Part shown: piece after piece, positions 15,921 to 24,964 of the stretch | Layout: each line of letters starts with the position of its first letter | Position numbering within the stretch: the first letter of the stretch is position 1 | From: a virus | Direction: 5' to 3' (one strand) | IMG/VR virus record: IMGVR_UViG_3300033553_000096 | Location: 1 to 43,340 of that record | Length of the DNA stretch: 43,340 nt | Position numbers and translations under genes: made by a program | The notes under the pieces: generated by a model | Seen by the model: the letters and a program-made list of their open reading frames with translations, nothing else | Databases searched by the model: none | What the model was told of the DNA's origin: nothing

Positions 15921-16259
15921 ATGCCCATGGTATTTACTGAATCCCCCACTTCCGATAAAATTGTTTTGATTCACAACTTTCCTGATCAACTAACTCAAAC
16001 AGAACGCGACGCCGGTTACGAGGTTACAGCAGCAGATGTTGAGCCTCCCACTACTACCGAAGATGAGCGTGCTCTGCCATATTTCCGTAATGGCGCAGTT
16101 GTGTGGGAGGTTGAAACCATTCCAGATCCGATCAGAGATCGATTTACAGCACTAGAAACAGCAGTCCAAGGGATCAAGAACCGTACTGCTGCGGTAGTAA
16201 CTACAGCAAATTCAGATGCTACTGCAGTGAGGGACGCGATCGTAGGGCCGCCTGTCTAG
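15921..16259 (+). CDS. Small protein of the fibre module, function unknown
   Basis: This 112-residue acidic protein starts MPMVFTESPTSDKIVLIHNF. The second half (DRFTALETAVQGIKNRTAAV) is probably a trimeric coiled coil. It lies three bases after the propeller stop with only a weak ribosome site, so coupling to the propeller gene is likely. Position and coiled-coil end suggest a fibre chaperone or a small trimeric tail component; this is inference. Confidence 0.65.
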   Translation: MPMVFTESPTSDKIVLIHNFPDQLTQTERDAGYEVTAADVEPPTTTEDERALPYFRNGAVVWEVETIPDPIRDRFTALETAVQGIKNRTAAVVTTANSDATAVRDAIVGPPV

Positions 16260-16280
16260 CTATATTTGAAAGGAGCCAGA

Positions 16281-16652
16281 ATGTTCAAGCATCGAGGCTC
16301 CTTCGACAAGCTGGAGTCATTCTTAGAATCCATGCAGAATCTCGATATTCGTAAAACAGTCGAACTCTATGCTCAAGAGGGCGTCTCTGCCCTGTCTTCA
16401 GCTACTCCAGTGGAGTCAGGGCTTGCCGCTAGTTCTTGGGACTATGAAGTTGACTATGGTAAGGACAAAGTCACAATTGCATGGACTAACGACGATGTCG
16501 AGAGCGGCTTCCCCGTTGTGATCATGCTTCAGTATGGGTATGCGACCGGAACGGGTGGCTATGTCCAAGGAAGAGACTACATCAATCCAGCAATCCAACC
16601 TATATTTGACCGAATCGCCGATGAAGTATGGAGGGTGGTGACATCAGCATGA
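16281..16652 (+). CDS. HK97 gp10-like tail completion / neck protein
   Basis: This 123-residue protein starts at ATG 16281 behind AAAGGAG; an in-frame upstream ATG lacks spacing. The pattern VSALSSATPVESGLAASSW, YEVDYG...TIAWTNDD, and LQYGYATGTGGYVQGRDYI is characteristic of the gp10-like family: a helix, then ATP-x-x-(T/S)-G, then QYG with GY-(V/I)-x-(G/A)-R-(D/P)-(Y/F). Such proteins usually sit between the neck and tube genes. Here the gene lies after the fibre insertion and overlaps the tape measure start by four bases. Confidence 0.8.
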   Translation: MFKHRGSFDKLESFLESMQNLDIRKTVELYAQEGVSALSSATPVESGLAASSWDYEVDYGKDKVTIAWTNDDVESGFPVVIMLQYGYATGTGGYVQGRDYINPAIQPIFDRIADEVWRVVTSA

Positions 16653-19600
16653 GTAGTATCGATCGTCGCGTAGTTGAGATGGAATTCGACAACAAACAAT
16701 TCGAAAACGGCGTTAAAGATACCCTAGCTTCATTGGAAGCATTGAAGCAAGGACTCAAGCTGGAAGGCGCCACCAAGGGTCTCCAAGATATTAATGCTGC
16801 TGGGCAGGGTGTCGACTTGAGCGGTATCGCTTCTGGGGTTGAGAATATCTCAAGCAAGTTCTCTGCCCTGGGTGTAATCGGTTTCACAGTAATTCAGAAC
16901 CTTACTACATCGGCAATGGACTATGCTAGAAAGATATCTGGTCTTGTTCTTGATCCTTTGGTCGCTGGTGGTAGACGTCGTGCCGAGAACATCGAGCAGG
17001 CCAAGTTCCAGTTCAGAGGTCTTGGCGTAGATGTTGAAAAGGCAATGGCCGACGCTCTGTATGGTGTTAAGGACACCGCATACGGTCTAGATGCAGCTGC
17101 CAAAGCTGCTTCACAGCTTAGTGCTAGCCAGGTAACACTTGGCGAAGACATGCAAGCTGCACTTCGAGGCATCTCGGGTGTAGCAGCTATGACCAATAGC
17201 TCTTATGAGGATACTGCACAGGTATTCACAAGAGTTGCTGGTCAGGGTCGTTTGATGGGTAACGACCTTAATAGTTTGGCATCTCGAGGTCTTAACGCAG
17301 CAGCAACGTTGGCTGATGCTTTCGGTGTTACTGAGGCCGAGATCCGAGAGATGGTTACGAAGGGTGAGATCTCCTTCGACATGTTCTCGAAGGCAATGAA
17401 TGATGCCTTCGGTGAAAACGCTACCAAGGCTAACGAGACATACGCGGGTTCTCTTTCGAACCTTCGTGCGGCTCTAGGGCGAATTGGTGCTGGGTTCTTC
17501 ACTCCATTCCTGGAACAACAGCGTGACTTGTTCAACGCGTTGACTCCAGCAGTAGATGCAGTTGGCGAAGCACTTAAGCCAGTCATCGACATGATGCTTC
17601 GGGTCAGTGGAGCAAGAAACCAAGGTATTGCTAACTTCATCGGTGGACTTCAACTTGATAAGTTGCCGTTGTTGATCAACCCAGTTCTGAGAATCATCGA
17701 AAATCTCTACACTGGATTGATCTCGGTCCTCGGCCCACTTCGTGATGCCTTCCAACAGATCTTCCCACCGGCAAGTCTCATGGAAATCCGCCTGATCCTT
17801 ATGGCGATTGAAGACTTCACTAGAACACTCAAAATGGGAGCTGAGGGTGGAGAAAACCTCCGGAGGACTTTTGCTGGAGTGTTTGCAATCTTCAGTATAG
17901 GCTGGAGTATTCTTAAGGAAGTTGCTAAATTCTTCTTTGACATCTTCGGTATAGTCGCAGAAGGCTCCGGGGGATTCCTGGAAGTAACTGCCAACATCGG
18001 GGACTTTCTTGTAGCGCTTGACCTAGCGATTAAGAATGGCGAAGGACTTACAAACTTCTTCGCAGGCCTTCGGGATGTGCTTGAAGGACCTATTCGTTTT
18101 ATCAAGAATCTCGCAAGTGCTCTACTTAGTCTATTCGACTTCGATCCGCCATCTGCTGGGGTACTCACCGACGCGTTCGAACCAATGGGACGTCTTGGAG
18201 AGATTCTTCTCAACATCTGGGATCGGGTCATTGCCTCTTGGAAGAGAGTCGGTGAAACATTTAAGCCGGTTAAGGACTTCCTTGTAGGTATATTTGGTGA
18301 CACTATCGACAGCATCATGGGTGCTTTCTCAGATCTTGATTTCGATCAGATCATAGACATCCTTAACACGGGGTTGCTTGGCAGTCTTCTGGTTGTCTTT
18401 AGAACTATCTCTAGAGACCTAGGTTCGGGGATGGGTAGTGCGATCCACCAGCTCACTTCCCCGTTCGCAAGACTGACTTGGACATTGCAGACGATGCAGA
18501 CCACGCTTCGTGCAATGACCCTTATGCAAATCGCTATTGCTGTCGGTATTCTAGCAGCTTCAGTTGTTGCATTGTCGAAGGTTGATGGCCCAGGGCTTGC
18601 CAAGGCACTTGGTGCCATCTCCGTGATGATGACCCAACTGGTTCTAATGGTCAAGGGTCTTAGCCTTATCGGCGGCACTTCAGGTCTTATAGGTGTCGGT
18701 GCTGGTTTGATCCTGCTTGCTGTTGCTCTTAGGATCCTAACCTCGTCCGTAAAGGCTCTTGCTGAGCTTGATATGGAAGGGTTGACTAAGGGTCTCAGTG
18801 GTGTTGTGATTCTAATCGGCGCTTTGATCCTCGCGGTTCAGGGCATGTCTGGGCAATCTGTAGACATGATCAAGGCTGGGGCGGGTCTCCTGCTTCTTGC
18901 CTTCGGTATCAAGGTTCTAGCATCCGCTGTAACAGATCTTTCTGGTCTTAGCTGGGAAGAGATGGCTAAGGGACTTGTGGGTGTTGGTACACTGCTTGGG
19001 GCACTAGCTATATTTACCAGGCTCGTCGATGCGAACAAGGGTGGTCTAGCTCAGGGAGCTGGATTGCTACTGCTTGCCGCTGGTGTCTGGGTTCTAGCAG
19101 ATGCGGTGTCTACATTCGCAGAACTTAGTTGGGAAGAGATCGCTAAGGGTCTTACTGCTGTCGTCGCTATCCTGGCAGCATTCGCTATATTCTCAAGAAC
19201 TGTTGGCGATCCTAAGTCTCTCATGGCTTCTGGTGCTGCCTTGGTTCTTGTTGGTATAGCGATGAAAATCCTTGCTAGCGCAATGGGCGATTTCGCTCAG
19301 TATAGTTGGGAAGAGATCGCTAAGGGTCTTGTCTCTATGGCAGTGGCTCTGGCAGCTATTTCGATTGCTATCAACACGATGCCTGCAACATCCGTGGGAG
19401 CCGCAGCGTCTATTGCGATTGTCGCAGGTTCCCTTATTCTAATCGCCAACGCTATGGAGCAGGTTGGTGACATGAGTTGGAGTGAGCTAGCAGGCGCCGT
19501 TATGGGTCTGGGGGCTATGCTAGGCCTAATTGTCATCGCCATGAATGCTATGACAACGGCTCTCCCAGGTGCTGCTGCGACGTTGGTAGTTGCTGCCGCG

Positions 19601-21097
19601 CTTGCGATTCTTGCACCAGTTCTTCTTAAGTTTGCTGACATGTCTATGGGTGAAATGGCTAGGGGTCTAGGGATGCTAGCCGCTGTCTTCATCGTCCTTG
19701 GTGTTGCAGGGCTTGTACTAGCTCCAGTTGTGCCGGTTCTCATTGGACTGGGTATTGCTGTGGGTCTCCTTGGTATCGGTCTGATGGCGGCAGGAGCTGG
19801 TATATTCTTGTTCGCAGCTGGTCTTACGGCTTTGGCAGCCGCAGCCGCAGCAGGAAGCGCTGCTCTCGTAGCGATGCTATCTGCAATTATCAGCCTATTC
19901 CCAATGCTTGCTGAACAGCTTGGTCTTGCTCTGATCGTCTTCATCGAGGTCGTAGCAACTGCTGGTCCAGCTATGTTGGAGGCTATGACTGCGATTCTTC
20001 AGGCAGTGATTGGTGCTATCGAAGACAACTCCCCCGATATTATCAACATGATTGGGGACATGGCGCTTGATCTGGTTGAGAAGCTTAGGGATATTATCCC
20101 GCCGATGGTAGAGGCTGCTCTAGATCTTATGATCGGCATTCTCGAGGCTATGAACGAGAAGGTGCCGGTAATCGTTGGTTTGATGATTAAACTGATGATT
20201 GCGATATTGGAAGAGATCACTAAGCGCATTCCTGAAATGGCTGCTGCATCTACAGCTCTATTGGTAGCGTTCCTTAATAGTGTTGCGGACAATCTTGGTG
20301 ATGTGATTACGGCTGGTGCCGATATTATCATCGCTCTGATCGAGGGCATCTCTGACAACATGGTACGTATCGTTGAGGCGGGCATCGAAGCTATTATCAG
20401 CTTCATTAACGGTGTTGCTGAAGCCATCAGAGACAACACAGACGCACTTAACGCCGCCGGTGGTAACTTGGCATCGGCGATTATTAGTGGGCTTACAGGA
20501 GGTCTCACAGGCGCAGTAAGTAGGGTTGCGAGCGCTGCTCGCGGTCTTGCTAGTAGTGCTATCGAGGCAGCCAAGGGTATATTTAAATCTAACTCGCCAT
20601 CGCTAGTGTTTATGCGTATTGGTGACGATGTTGGTAGTGGTCTAGTAATCGGTATTGACAACACAGCCGATATTGTTAAGAAGTCGGCTGAGAGCTTGGG
20701 TAAGGGTGCTGTTGACGCGATGAGAGAATCTATCGCAGGCCTTTCAGAAGCACTAGCTGTTGATACAGACATGAACCCAACTATCACTCCAGTGTTGGAT
20801 CTGTCCGAGTTCCGTAAGGACGCAGCGTCACTAAATGCCGCTATCCCGGAGCCCCATATTTCAGTTGATCTAGCGTACTCGCAGGCTAAGAACGCTTCGA
20901 CTGGGTATCAGGCAAATGTGGATACGCCAAACACAACGTCTACGGAGGACGATATTTATTCTCCGGCGGGAATTACGTACAACCAATACAACACCTCGCC
21001 TAAGGCTCTGTCTTCGGCAGAGATCTACCGTCAAACGAAGAACCAACTATCTGTAACGAAGGGAGCTCTGACGCCTAATGCTGCTGAAAGCGCTTGA
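16649..21097 (+). CDS. Tape measure protein
   Basis: This 1482-residue protein sets tail length; at about 0.15 nm per residue the tail would be roughly 220 nm. ATG 16649 overlaps the previous stop and follows GGAGGGTGGTG; the upstream ATG 16628 precedes that site. The N-terminal 330 residues contain the conserved tape-measure domain (LAASQVTLGEDMQAALRGISGVA-like region with GQGRLMGNDLNSLASRGLNAA). Residues 620-1090 are strongly hydrophobic with repeated (S/M)-W-(E/S)-E-(M/I/L)-A-(K/G)-G-(L/A) units every 56-59 residues. These segments may form a channel in the host membrane during DNA ejection. No lytic domain was recognised. Confidence 0.95.
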   Translation: MSSIDRRVVEMEFDNKQFENGVKDTLASLEALKQGLKLEGATKGLQDINAAGQGVDLSGIASGVENISSKFSALGVIGFTVIQNLTTSAMDYARKISGLVLDPLVAGGRRRAENIEQAKFQFRGLGVDVEKAMADALYGVKDTAYGLDAAAKAASQLSASQVTLGEDMQAALRGISGVAAMTNSSYEDTAQVFTRVAGQGRLMGNDLNSLASRGLNAAATLADAFGVTEAEIREMVTKGEISFDMFSKAMNDAFGENATKANETYAGSLSNLRAALGRIGAGFFTPFLEQQRDLFNALTPAVDAVGEALKPVIDMMLRVSGARNQGIANFIGGLQLDKLPLLINPVLRIIENLYTGLISVLGPLRDAFQQIFPPASLMEIRLILMAIEDFTRTLKMGAEGGENLRRTFAGVFAIFSIGWSILKEVAKFFFDIFGIVAEGSGGFLEVTANIGDFLVALDLAIKNGEGLTNFFAGLRDVLEGPIRFIKNLASALLSLFDFDPPSAGVLTDAFEPMGRLGEILLNIWDRVIASWKRVGETFKPVKDFLVGIFGDTIDSIMGAFSDLDFDQIIDILNTGLLGSLLVVFRTISRDLGSGMGSAIHQLTSPFARLTWTLQTMQTTLRAMTLMQIAIAVGILAASVVALSKVDGPGLAKALGAISVMMTQLVLMVKGLSLIGGTSGLIGVGAGLILLAVALRILTSSVKALAELDMEGLTKGLSGVVILIGALILAVQGMSGQSVDMIKAGAGLLLLAFGIKVLASAVTDLSGLSWEEMAKGLVGVGTLLGALAIFTRLVDANKGGLAQGAGLLLLAAGVWVLADAVSTFAELSWEEIAKGLTAVVAILAAFAIFSRTVGDPKSLMASGAALVLVGIAMKILASAMGDFAQYSWEEIAKGLVSMAVALAAISIAINTMPATSVGAAASIAIVAGSLILIANAMEQVGDMSWSELAGAVMGLGAMLGLIVIAMNAMTTALPGAAATLVVAAALAILAPVLLKFADMSMGEMARGLGMLAAVFIVLGVAGLVLAPVVPVLIGLGIAVGLLGIGLMAAGAGIFLFAAGLTALAAAAAAGSAALVAMLSAIISLFPMLAEQLGLALIVFIEVVATAGPAMLEAMTAILQAVIGAIEDNSPDIINMIGDMALDLVEKLRDIIPPMVEAALDLMIGILEAMNEKVPVIVGLMIKLMIAILEEITKRIPEMAAASTALLVAFLNSVADNLGDVITAGADIIIALIEGISDNMVRIVEAGIEAIISFINGVAEAIRDNTDALNAAGGNLASAIISGLTGGLTGAVSRVASAARGLASSAIEAAKGIFKSNSPSLVFMRIGDDVGSGLVIGIDNTADIVKKSAESLGKGAVDAMRESIAGLSEALAVDTDMNPTITPVLDLSEFRKDAASLNAAIPEPHISVDLAYSQAKNASTGYQANVDTPNTTSTEDDIYSPAGITYNQYNTSPKALSSAEIYRQTKNQLSVTKGALTPNAAESA

Positions 21098-21929
21098 AGT
21101 AACAAATAGTCGGGGTTCTGTTCTGAACCTCCCGCTGGAAGACGCAAGTGAGGGGTTCATCGTTAAGGATATTTTGAATCTAGGCCCAGTGAAGGCTACG
21201 CTATCGTCTTCTAGCTTCGCGAACTTGGATGGTGCACAATACCACTCAAGTCGACGTGAGGCTAGGAACATCATAGTCAAGCTGGGCCTAGACCCGGATT
21301 ACGGTGTGTCATCTGTGTACGATCTTAGGACACAGCTATACAACTTCTTCATGCCTAAGACACAAGCGAAGTTGACATTCACTTTGTTTGACAAGTTCTC
21401 ACTTAGTGTTCTTGGCCAGGTGTTTGAACTGGAGATCTATGGCCGCATCGAGTCGTTCGAACCAGACATATTCTCGAATGAACCAACCGTCGACCTCTCA
21501 CTAATGTGCTTTAATCCGGATTTCATCGACCCGGACGAAGCTATATTTGAGGGGTCTACTGTTGCGGACTTAACTGAAGCGGTTCTCACATATGATGGTA
21601 CTGTAGAGACTGGAGCGTTGTTCACTATCCTCCCAGATAGGGCTATGCCCGATGTTACCATCTATCATCGACCACCAGACGACACACTTCGTACGATATA
21701 TTTCACGTACGATCTGATTGCTGGAGACAAGCTTGAGATCAGTAGTGTCATAGGGGATAAGTACGTGACATTGACGAGAGCCGGTGTTGAGGCATCTCAG
21801 CTATATTCTCTGTCACCTCAGTCCAGTTGGTTGGAACTTATGCCTGGCGACAATAATCTACGCGTATACTCTGATGGGGCAGCAGTACCTTACACCCTTG
21901 AGTATACCAACAAGTATGGAGGGCTGTGA
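21078..21929 (+). CDS. Distal tail protein (Dit-like)
   Basis: This 283-residue protein overlaps the end of the tape measure gene by 20 bases. The N-terminus (LPLEDASEGFIVKDILNLGPVKA), the ARNIIVKLGLDPDYG region with FFMPKTQAKLTFTLFD, and LEIYGRIESFEPDIFSNEPTVDLSLMCFNPDF are those of the siphovirus distal tail family that forms the hub below the tube, read in short blocks. The C-terminal half is beta-rich and probably a carbohydrate-binding-like insertion. It is followed by the Gp37-like hub protein, as expected. Confidence 0.85.
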   Translation: MLLKALEVTNSRGSVLNLPLEDASEGFIVKDILNLGPVKATLSSSSFANLDGAQYHSSRREARNIIVKLGLDPDYGVSSVYDLRTQLYNFFMPKTQAKLTFTLFDKFSLSVLGQVFELEIYGRIESFEPDIFSNEPTVDLSLMCFNPDFIDPDEAIFEGSTVADLTEAVLTYDGTVETGALFTILPDRAMPDVTIYHRPPDDTLRTIYFTYDLIAGDKLEISSVIGDKYVTLTRAGVEASQLYSLSPQSSWLELMPGDNNLRVYSDGAAVPYTLEYTNKYGGL

Positions 21930-23098
21930 TGGAGATCTATATTTTAGACACTCAACTCCGTCGCAACCATGTGGTTGACAAGTTCGAGTCAATGATTTGG
22001 ACTGAAAGATGGCAATCGATTGGAGATTTTGAGCTGAGCCTGAAATCTACGCTCGAAAACAGAACCCTATTCATCATTGGGACTCATCTAGCCATTAACA
22101 ATTCGTACCGAGTCATGACTATTGAAACTGTAGAAGATTCCGTAGATGAGGACGGTAAGGGTTTGCTCCATATTTCAGGACGGTCTCTCGAGGCTATTCT
22201 GGAAGATCGAGTCAGTCGTCATGCTATGACGGACACACTTATCGAACCCAACTGGGTGTTCAGCGGAACACCAGGCGACATCATTCGTGAGAAGTTTGAT
22301 GAGATCTGCCGTCCTCCAGGGGTTCTATCCGCTGATGATGAGATCCCTTTCATCATGCCAGGGTCTATATTTCCAGCATCTAACATTCCGGAGTATGCAA
22401 GTTCGATCGATTGGGTACAGGAGCCGGATTCTCTGTACAATGCTATCCATGAGGTTGCCAAGATCTATGATCTAGGGTTCAGACTCGTTCGTAACTTTGA
22501 TGAATCTGAGCTATATTTTGATGTCTATACAGGGAACGACCGAACCACTAAACAGTCCGTCCTAGACCCTGTGGTCTTCTCTGTGGACCTTAACAACATC
22601 CAGAATACTACTGAGTTCATGAGTGTTAGTAAGTCTAAGAACGTCGCGTATGTCTTCTCAGACCTTGGCTACGAGGTTGTCTTTGCAGAGGGTGTGGACC
22701 CAACAATTTCTGGGTTTGAACGACGTGTTCTCGTGGTCACTACTACATCTGAGACTGGGTCTCCTGCCGAGATTACAGCAGGGCTTGTCCGCGCTGGCAT
22801 GGAAGCTTTGCAGCAGAACCGTAAAAACCGGCTGTTTGATGGTGAAGTGAATCAGCGGGACACATACACCTATGGCGTAGATTACGATCTTGGTGATCTG
22901 GTTGAGATGCGTAATCGGGATGGTGTGATTACTTACAAGCGCATCACTGAGCAGATATTTGTATCCGATACCAATGGCGAGCGATCTTACCCAACGTTGG
23001 CTATGGACATGTACGATGACTATTTGACATCGTTGAGTTACGTTAATAGCGACACAGTTTGGGCTGACATGACCACTGAAGTTTGGGCTGATCTGTGA
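21929..23098 (+). CDS. Gp37-like tail hub protein (ReqiPepy6 Gp37 family)
   Basis: This 389-residue protein starts at ATG 21929 (TGATG overlap with the previous stop; an adjacent GTG at 21926 is possible). MEIYILDTQLRRNHVVDKFESMIWTERW, then GDFELSL, and ISGRSLEAILEDR are hallmarks of the Siphovirus ReqiPepy6 Gp37-like family. This family is a minor tail protein of actinobacterial phages that takes the place of the tail-associated lysin or hub. The C-terminal DTYTYGVDYDLGDLVEMRNRDG forms the last beta domain. No peptidase domain is fused. Confidence 0.85.
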   Translation: MEIYILDTQLRRNHVVDKFESMIWTERWQSIGDFELSLKSTLENRTLFIIGTHLAINNSYRVMTIETVEDSVDEDGKGLLHISGRSLEAILEDRVSRHAMTDTLIEPNWVFSGTPGDIIREKFDEICRPPGVLSADDEIPFIMPGSIFPASNIPEYASSIDWVQEPDSLYNAIHEVAKIYDLGFRLVRNFDESELYFDVYTGNDRTTKQSVLDPVVFSVDLNNIQNTTEFMSVSKSKNVAYVFSDLGYEVVFAEGVDPTISGFERRVLVVTTTSETGSPAEITAGLVRAGMEALQQNRKNRLFDGEVNQRDTYTYGVDYDLGDLVEMRNRDGVITYKRITEQIFVSDTNGERSYPTLAMDMYDDYLTSLSYVNSDTVWADMTTEVWADL

Positions 23099-23117
23099 TC
23101 ACTAAAGGAGATATTTA

Positions 23118-23408
23118 ATGGCTATCGGTGACACTGCCCAGGCGGCAGGCTTTCCTATTGTCCCTGAAACGGGAGAAGAAGGTAGGCTACGGTGGGCGGC
23201 TAGAGAACAAAACCGGACACGTGACTTTGTAGCCCTAGTGAAGAATCTCATTCCAGTCGGAAAGCCTGCGTATCGGACTGCAGCTGGGATCTCATCGGGC
23301 ACTAGTGACCCAACTGGAGGTGTTGACGGCGATATTTACTACAAGATCGTTGGCGGAACGACGATTGCTACGTACGTAAAGTACGGTGGCAACTGGATTG
23401 GAGGGTAG
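23118..23408 (+). CDS. Small minor tail protein
   Basis: This 96-residue protein has an AAAGGAG site seven bases before the ATG. The N-terminal half is helical (WAAREQNRTRDFVALVKN), and the C-terminal half (SSGTSDPTGGVDGDIYYK, VKYGGNWIGG) resembles the short beta motif that ends phage collar and fibre proteins (T-x-P-T-G-G-x-D-G-D-x-Y-x-K). It probably trimerises at the tail tip. It lies four bases before the next gene. Confidence 0.7.
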   Translation: MAIGDTAQAAGFPIVPETGEEGRLRWAAREQNRTRDFVALVKNLIPVGKPAYRTAAGISSGTSDPTGGVDGDIYYKIVGGTTIATYVKYGGNWIGG

Positions 23409-23411
23409 TGA

Positions 23412-23894
23412 ATGGTTGAACCAAATCCTGACCCCACTATCCTTACTCTTGATGCGTTGCGACGTGAGATCGCTATGTTGGGAGAACATGTTGATACCAA
23501 GCTTGAGGCCTCCGAACTTGTAGTAAAAGAGAAGGTTCGTAGACTGGATAGTCTACTTGATAACGCCGATGAGCTTCGTAGAGAACAGAAGACGGACACT
23601 AACAAGGCTGTAGAAGCAGCATTGAGTGCTCAGAAGGAGTCTTCAAGTAAGATGGAGAAGTCTATATCTGATCGGATTGCTTCTCTGAATTCAAATTTCA
23701 GTACAGAAACAAACGGTATCCACAATAGTATCTCGGACTTGAAAGACCGTCTGACGATCCTGGAAGCAGTCAAGCAGGGTGCTACTGAGCAGAGGTATGA
23801 GAGAAGGCAGAGTGTCTCTAGCCTATACGCTACGATCAGTATCATCGTTACTGTCGTTCTGGCAGCGATGACAATCATAGCATTTACAGGGTAA
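23412..23894 (+). CDS. Coiled-coil protein with C-terminal membrane anchor (lysis module)
   Basis: This 160-residue protein starts EPNPDPTILTLDALRREI. Residues 10-125 are mostly coiled coil; residues 137-157 (SSLYATISIIVTVVLAAMTII) are a single membrane helix with the C-terminus outside or in the membrane. Proteins of this design stand directly before the holin in actinobacterial phages. It may be a second holin-class or spanin-like factor; the specific role is unknown. Confidence 0.75.
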   Translation: MVEPNPDPTILTLDALRREIAMLGEHVDTKLEASELVVKEKVRRLDSLLDNADELRREQKTDTNKAVEAALSAQKESSSKMEKSISDRIASLNSNFSTETNGIHNSISDLKDRLTILEAVKQGATEQRYERRQSVSSLYATISIIVTVVLAAMTIIAFTG

Positions 23895-23921
23895 TGCTAT
23901 ATTTATAGAGAAGGGCTTCAA

Positions 23922-24284
23922 ATGTCGAACTCACCAAAGGTATTGATCAAGAACAACACAGTTTATGACGTTCTGAAGTATGTTGCTCTGATCGTGCTTC
24001 CGGCGTTGGCCACGCTATATTTTGCACTGTCACAGATCTGGGGGCTTCCCTACGGTTCTGAGATTGTAGGGACGATCACAGCATTCGATACTTTTCTAGG
24101 CTTCGTTCTAAAGATTAGTACCACAGCGTACGACAAGAGTGATAGCAAGTTCGACGGAACTATCGATGTTATTGAGGACGATGACAAGAAGCTTTTCAGT
24201 TTAAATGTGGATGGAGATCCCTACAAGTTGGAAGATCGCTCCGAACTCAGGTTCAAGGTGAATACAGTGAAGAATAACTACTAA
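23922..24284 (+). CDS. Holin, r1t-like
   Basis: This 120-residue protein has membrane helices at about residues 17-37 (YVALIVLPALATLYFALSQI) and 47-66 (IVGTITAFDTFLGFVLKIS), separated by WGLPYGSE. This is the two-helix layout and loop of the r1t holin family. The acidic C-terminus is cytoplasmic. It would form the lesion that releases the M15-like endolysin encoded at 3304. It ends just upstream of the first iterated promoter, so it is the last gene of the late operon. Confidence 0.88.
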   Translation: MSNSPKVLIKNNTVYDVLKYVALIVLPALATLYFALSQIWGLPYGSEIVGTITAFDTFLGFVLKISTTAYDKSDSKFDGTIDVIEDDDKKLFSLNVDGDPYKLEDRSELRFKVNTVKNNY

Positions 24285-24293
24285 ATTGTCGGG

Positions 24294-24322
24294 TCGCAGC
24301 ATACACATGCCCTATAGTGAGA
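24294..24322 (+). promoter_or_regulatory. Iterated promoter element, copy 1
   Basis: TCGCAG, 13-bp gap containing ACATG, then TATAGTGAGA. It is followed by CCCTACAAAGGAG and the ATG at 24340. It is the boundary between the late operon and the accessory region. Confidence 0.75.
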
Positions 24323-24339
24323 CCCTACAAAGGAGAAGT

Positions 24340-24627
24340 ATGTTCACCCTGAACCCACCTGTAGAAGAATCAGAGCTCGACAAAGCTATTAACGAAGTGA
24401 TTCGTGAAATGGCCATGCGAAGCAGTGATTCTGAAGAGTATGCCAAGATGGTAGACCAGCTAACGAAGCTATATTCGCTGAAGGAGATTGATTCCAAGAA
24501 GCGAGTTAGCCCAGATACGCTGGCCATCGTCATAGGCAACCTCGCCGGAATCATCTTGGTCGTAGGCCACGAACGAGCACACGTTGTGACTTCGAAAGCT
24601 CTGAACTTCATCATGAAGTTGAGATGA
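24340..24627 (+). CDS. Small membrane protein, conserved in actinobacterial phages
   Basis: This 95-residue protein uses ATG 24340 behind AAAGGAGAAGT; the frame opens upstream but that part is promoter. The N-terminus is acidic and helical (LDKAINEVIREM...). Residues 62-80 (LAIVIGNLAGIILVVGHER) form a membrane helix followed by HVVTSKALNFIMKL, a C-terminal signature I recognise from many actinophages. Function unknown. It has its own promoter (copy 1) and terminator (24654). Confidence 0.78.
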   Translation: MFTLNPPVEESELDKAINEVIREMAMRSSDSEEYAKMVDQLTKLYSLKEIDSKKRVSPDTLAIVIGNLAGIILVVGHERAHVVTSKALNFIMKLR

Positions 24628-24653
24628 ACCACAATCCCTAACAGGTTCGAAGA

Positions 24654-24684
24654 CTAAGGGCCCCTAACACGGGCTCTTAGTTTT
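24654..24684 (+). terminator. Intrinsic terminator
   Basis: CTAAGGGCCC (24654-24663) pairs with GGGCTCTTAG (24671-24680) across loop CTAACAC, followed by TTTT. The loop sequence recurs in the terminators at 24965 and 25398. Confidence 0.85.
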
Positions 24685-24772
24685 CGCCTGTTAGACAAGG
24701 GTTATATTTTTTGGAATCCCAAAAATCCCCGGCGGGAAATTTTAGAAAAAACAAAGTAGTTATCAATTCGTA
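24685..24772 (+). other. Non-coding spacer with A/T hairpin and G/C palindrome-like segment
   Basis: TTTTTGG (24708-24714) and CCAAAAA (24719-24725) form a hairpin with loop AATC. Next comes TCCCCGGCGGGA in A-rich context, similar in layout to AAAAATTCCCCGGGGGAG at 2252-2267. No reading frame is supported here. Possibly a second protein-binding or packaging-related site. Confidence 0.35.
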
Positions 24773-24801
24773 TCGCGGGAATTACATGGGGTATAATGAG
24801 A
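24773..24801 (+). promoter_or_regulatory. Iterated promoter element, copy 2
   Basis: TCGCGG (one change from consensus), 13-bp gap with ACATG, then TATAATGAGA, followed by CCCCTAC and a TTGGAG ribosome site for the gene at 24826. Confidence 0.75.
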
Positions 24802-24825
24802 CCCCTACTATATTGGAGAAACCAA

Positions 24826-24954
24826 ATGAAGAAGCTGACAAGCGTCGTCTTCACCGCACTTTGGCTGTACGTGCTTATGCACGCTGTAGCCGGACTAGTG
24901 TTGATGACCCACGACGCATTCGCCGCTTTCCTCGACTGGAAGAACCGTAAGTAA
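24826..24954 (+). CDS. 42-residue membrane micro-protein
   Basis: MKKLTSVVFTALWLYVLMHA begins a peptide with one membrane helix (about residues 5-28) and a basic end (DWKNRK). Ribosome site TTGGAGAAACCAA precedes it. It is isolated by its own promoter (copy 2) and terminator (24965). The overlapping longer frame in another phase begins inside the terminator region and is rejected. Function unknown; a superinfection or membrane-modifying role is typical speculation for such peptides. Confidence 0.7.
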   Translation: MKKLTSVVFTALWLYVLMHAVAGLVLMTHDAFAAFLDWKNRK

Positions 24955-24964
24955 CACCTCAAAG

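Noticed and set aside
19297-20787. Long minus-strand open frames opposite the tape measure, capsid and polymerase genes
   Set aside because: They lie antisense to strongly supported genes, have low-complexity compositions, lack ribosome sites, and all confident genes are on the + strand.
24711-24950. A 79-codon + frame spanning promoter copy 2
   Set aside because: It begins at a hairpin without a ribosome site and runs out of phase over the well-placed 42-residue membrane gene at 24826.
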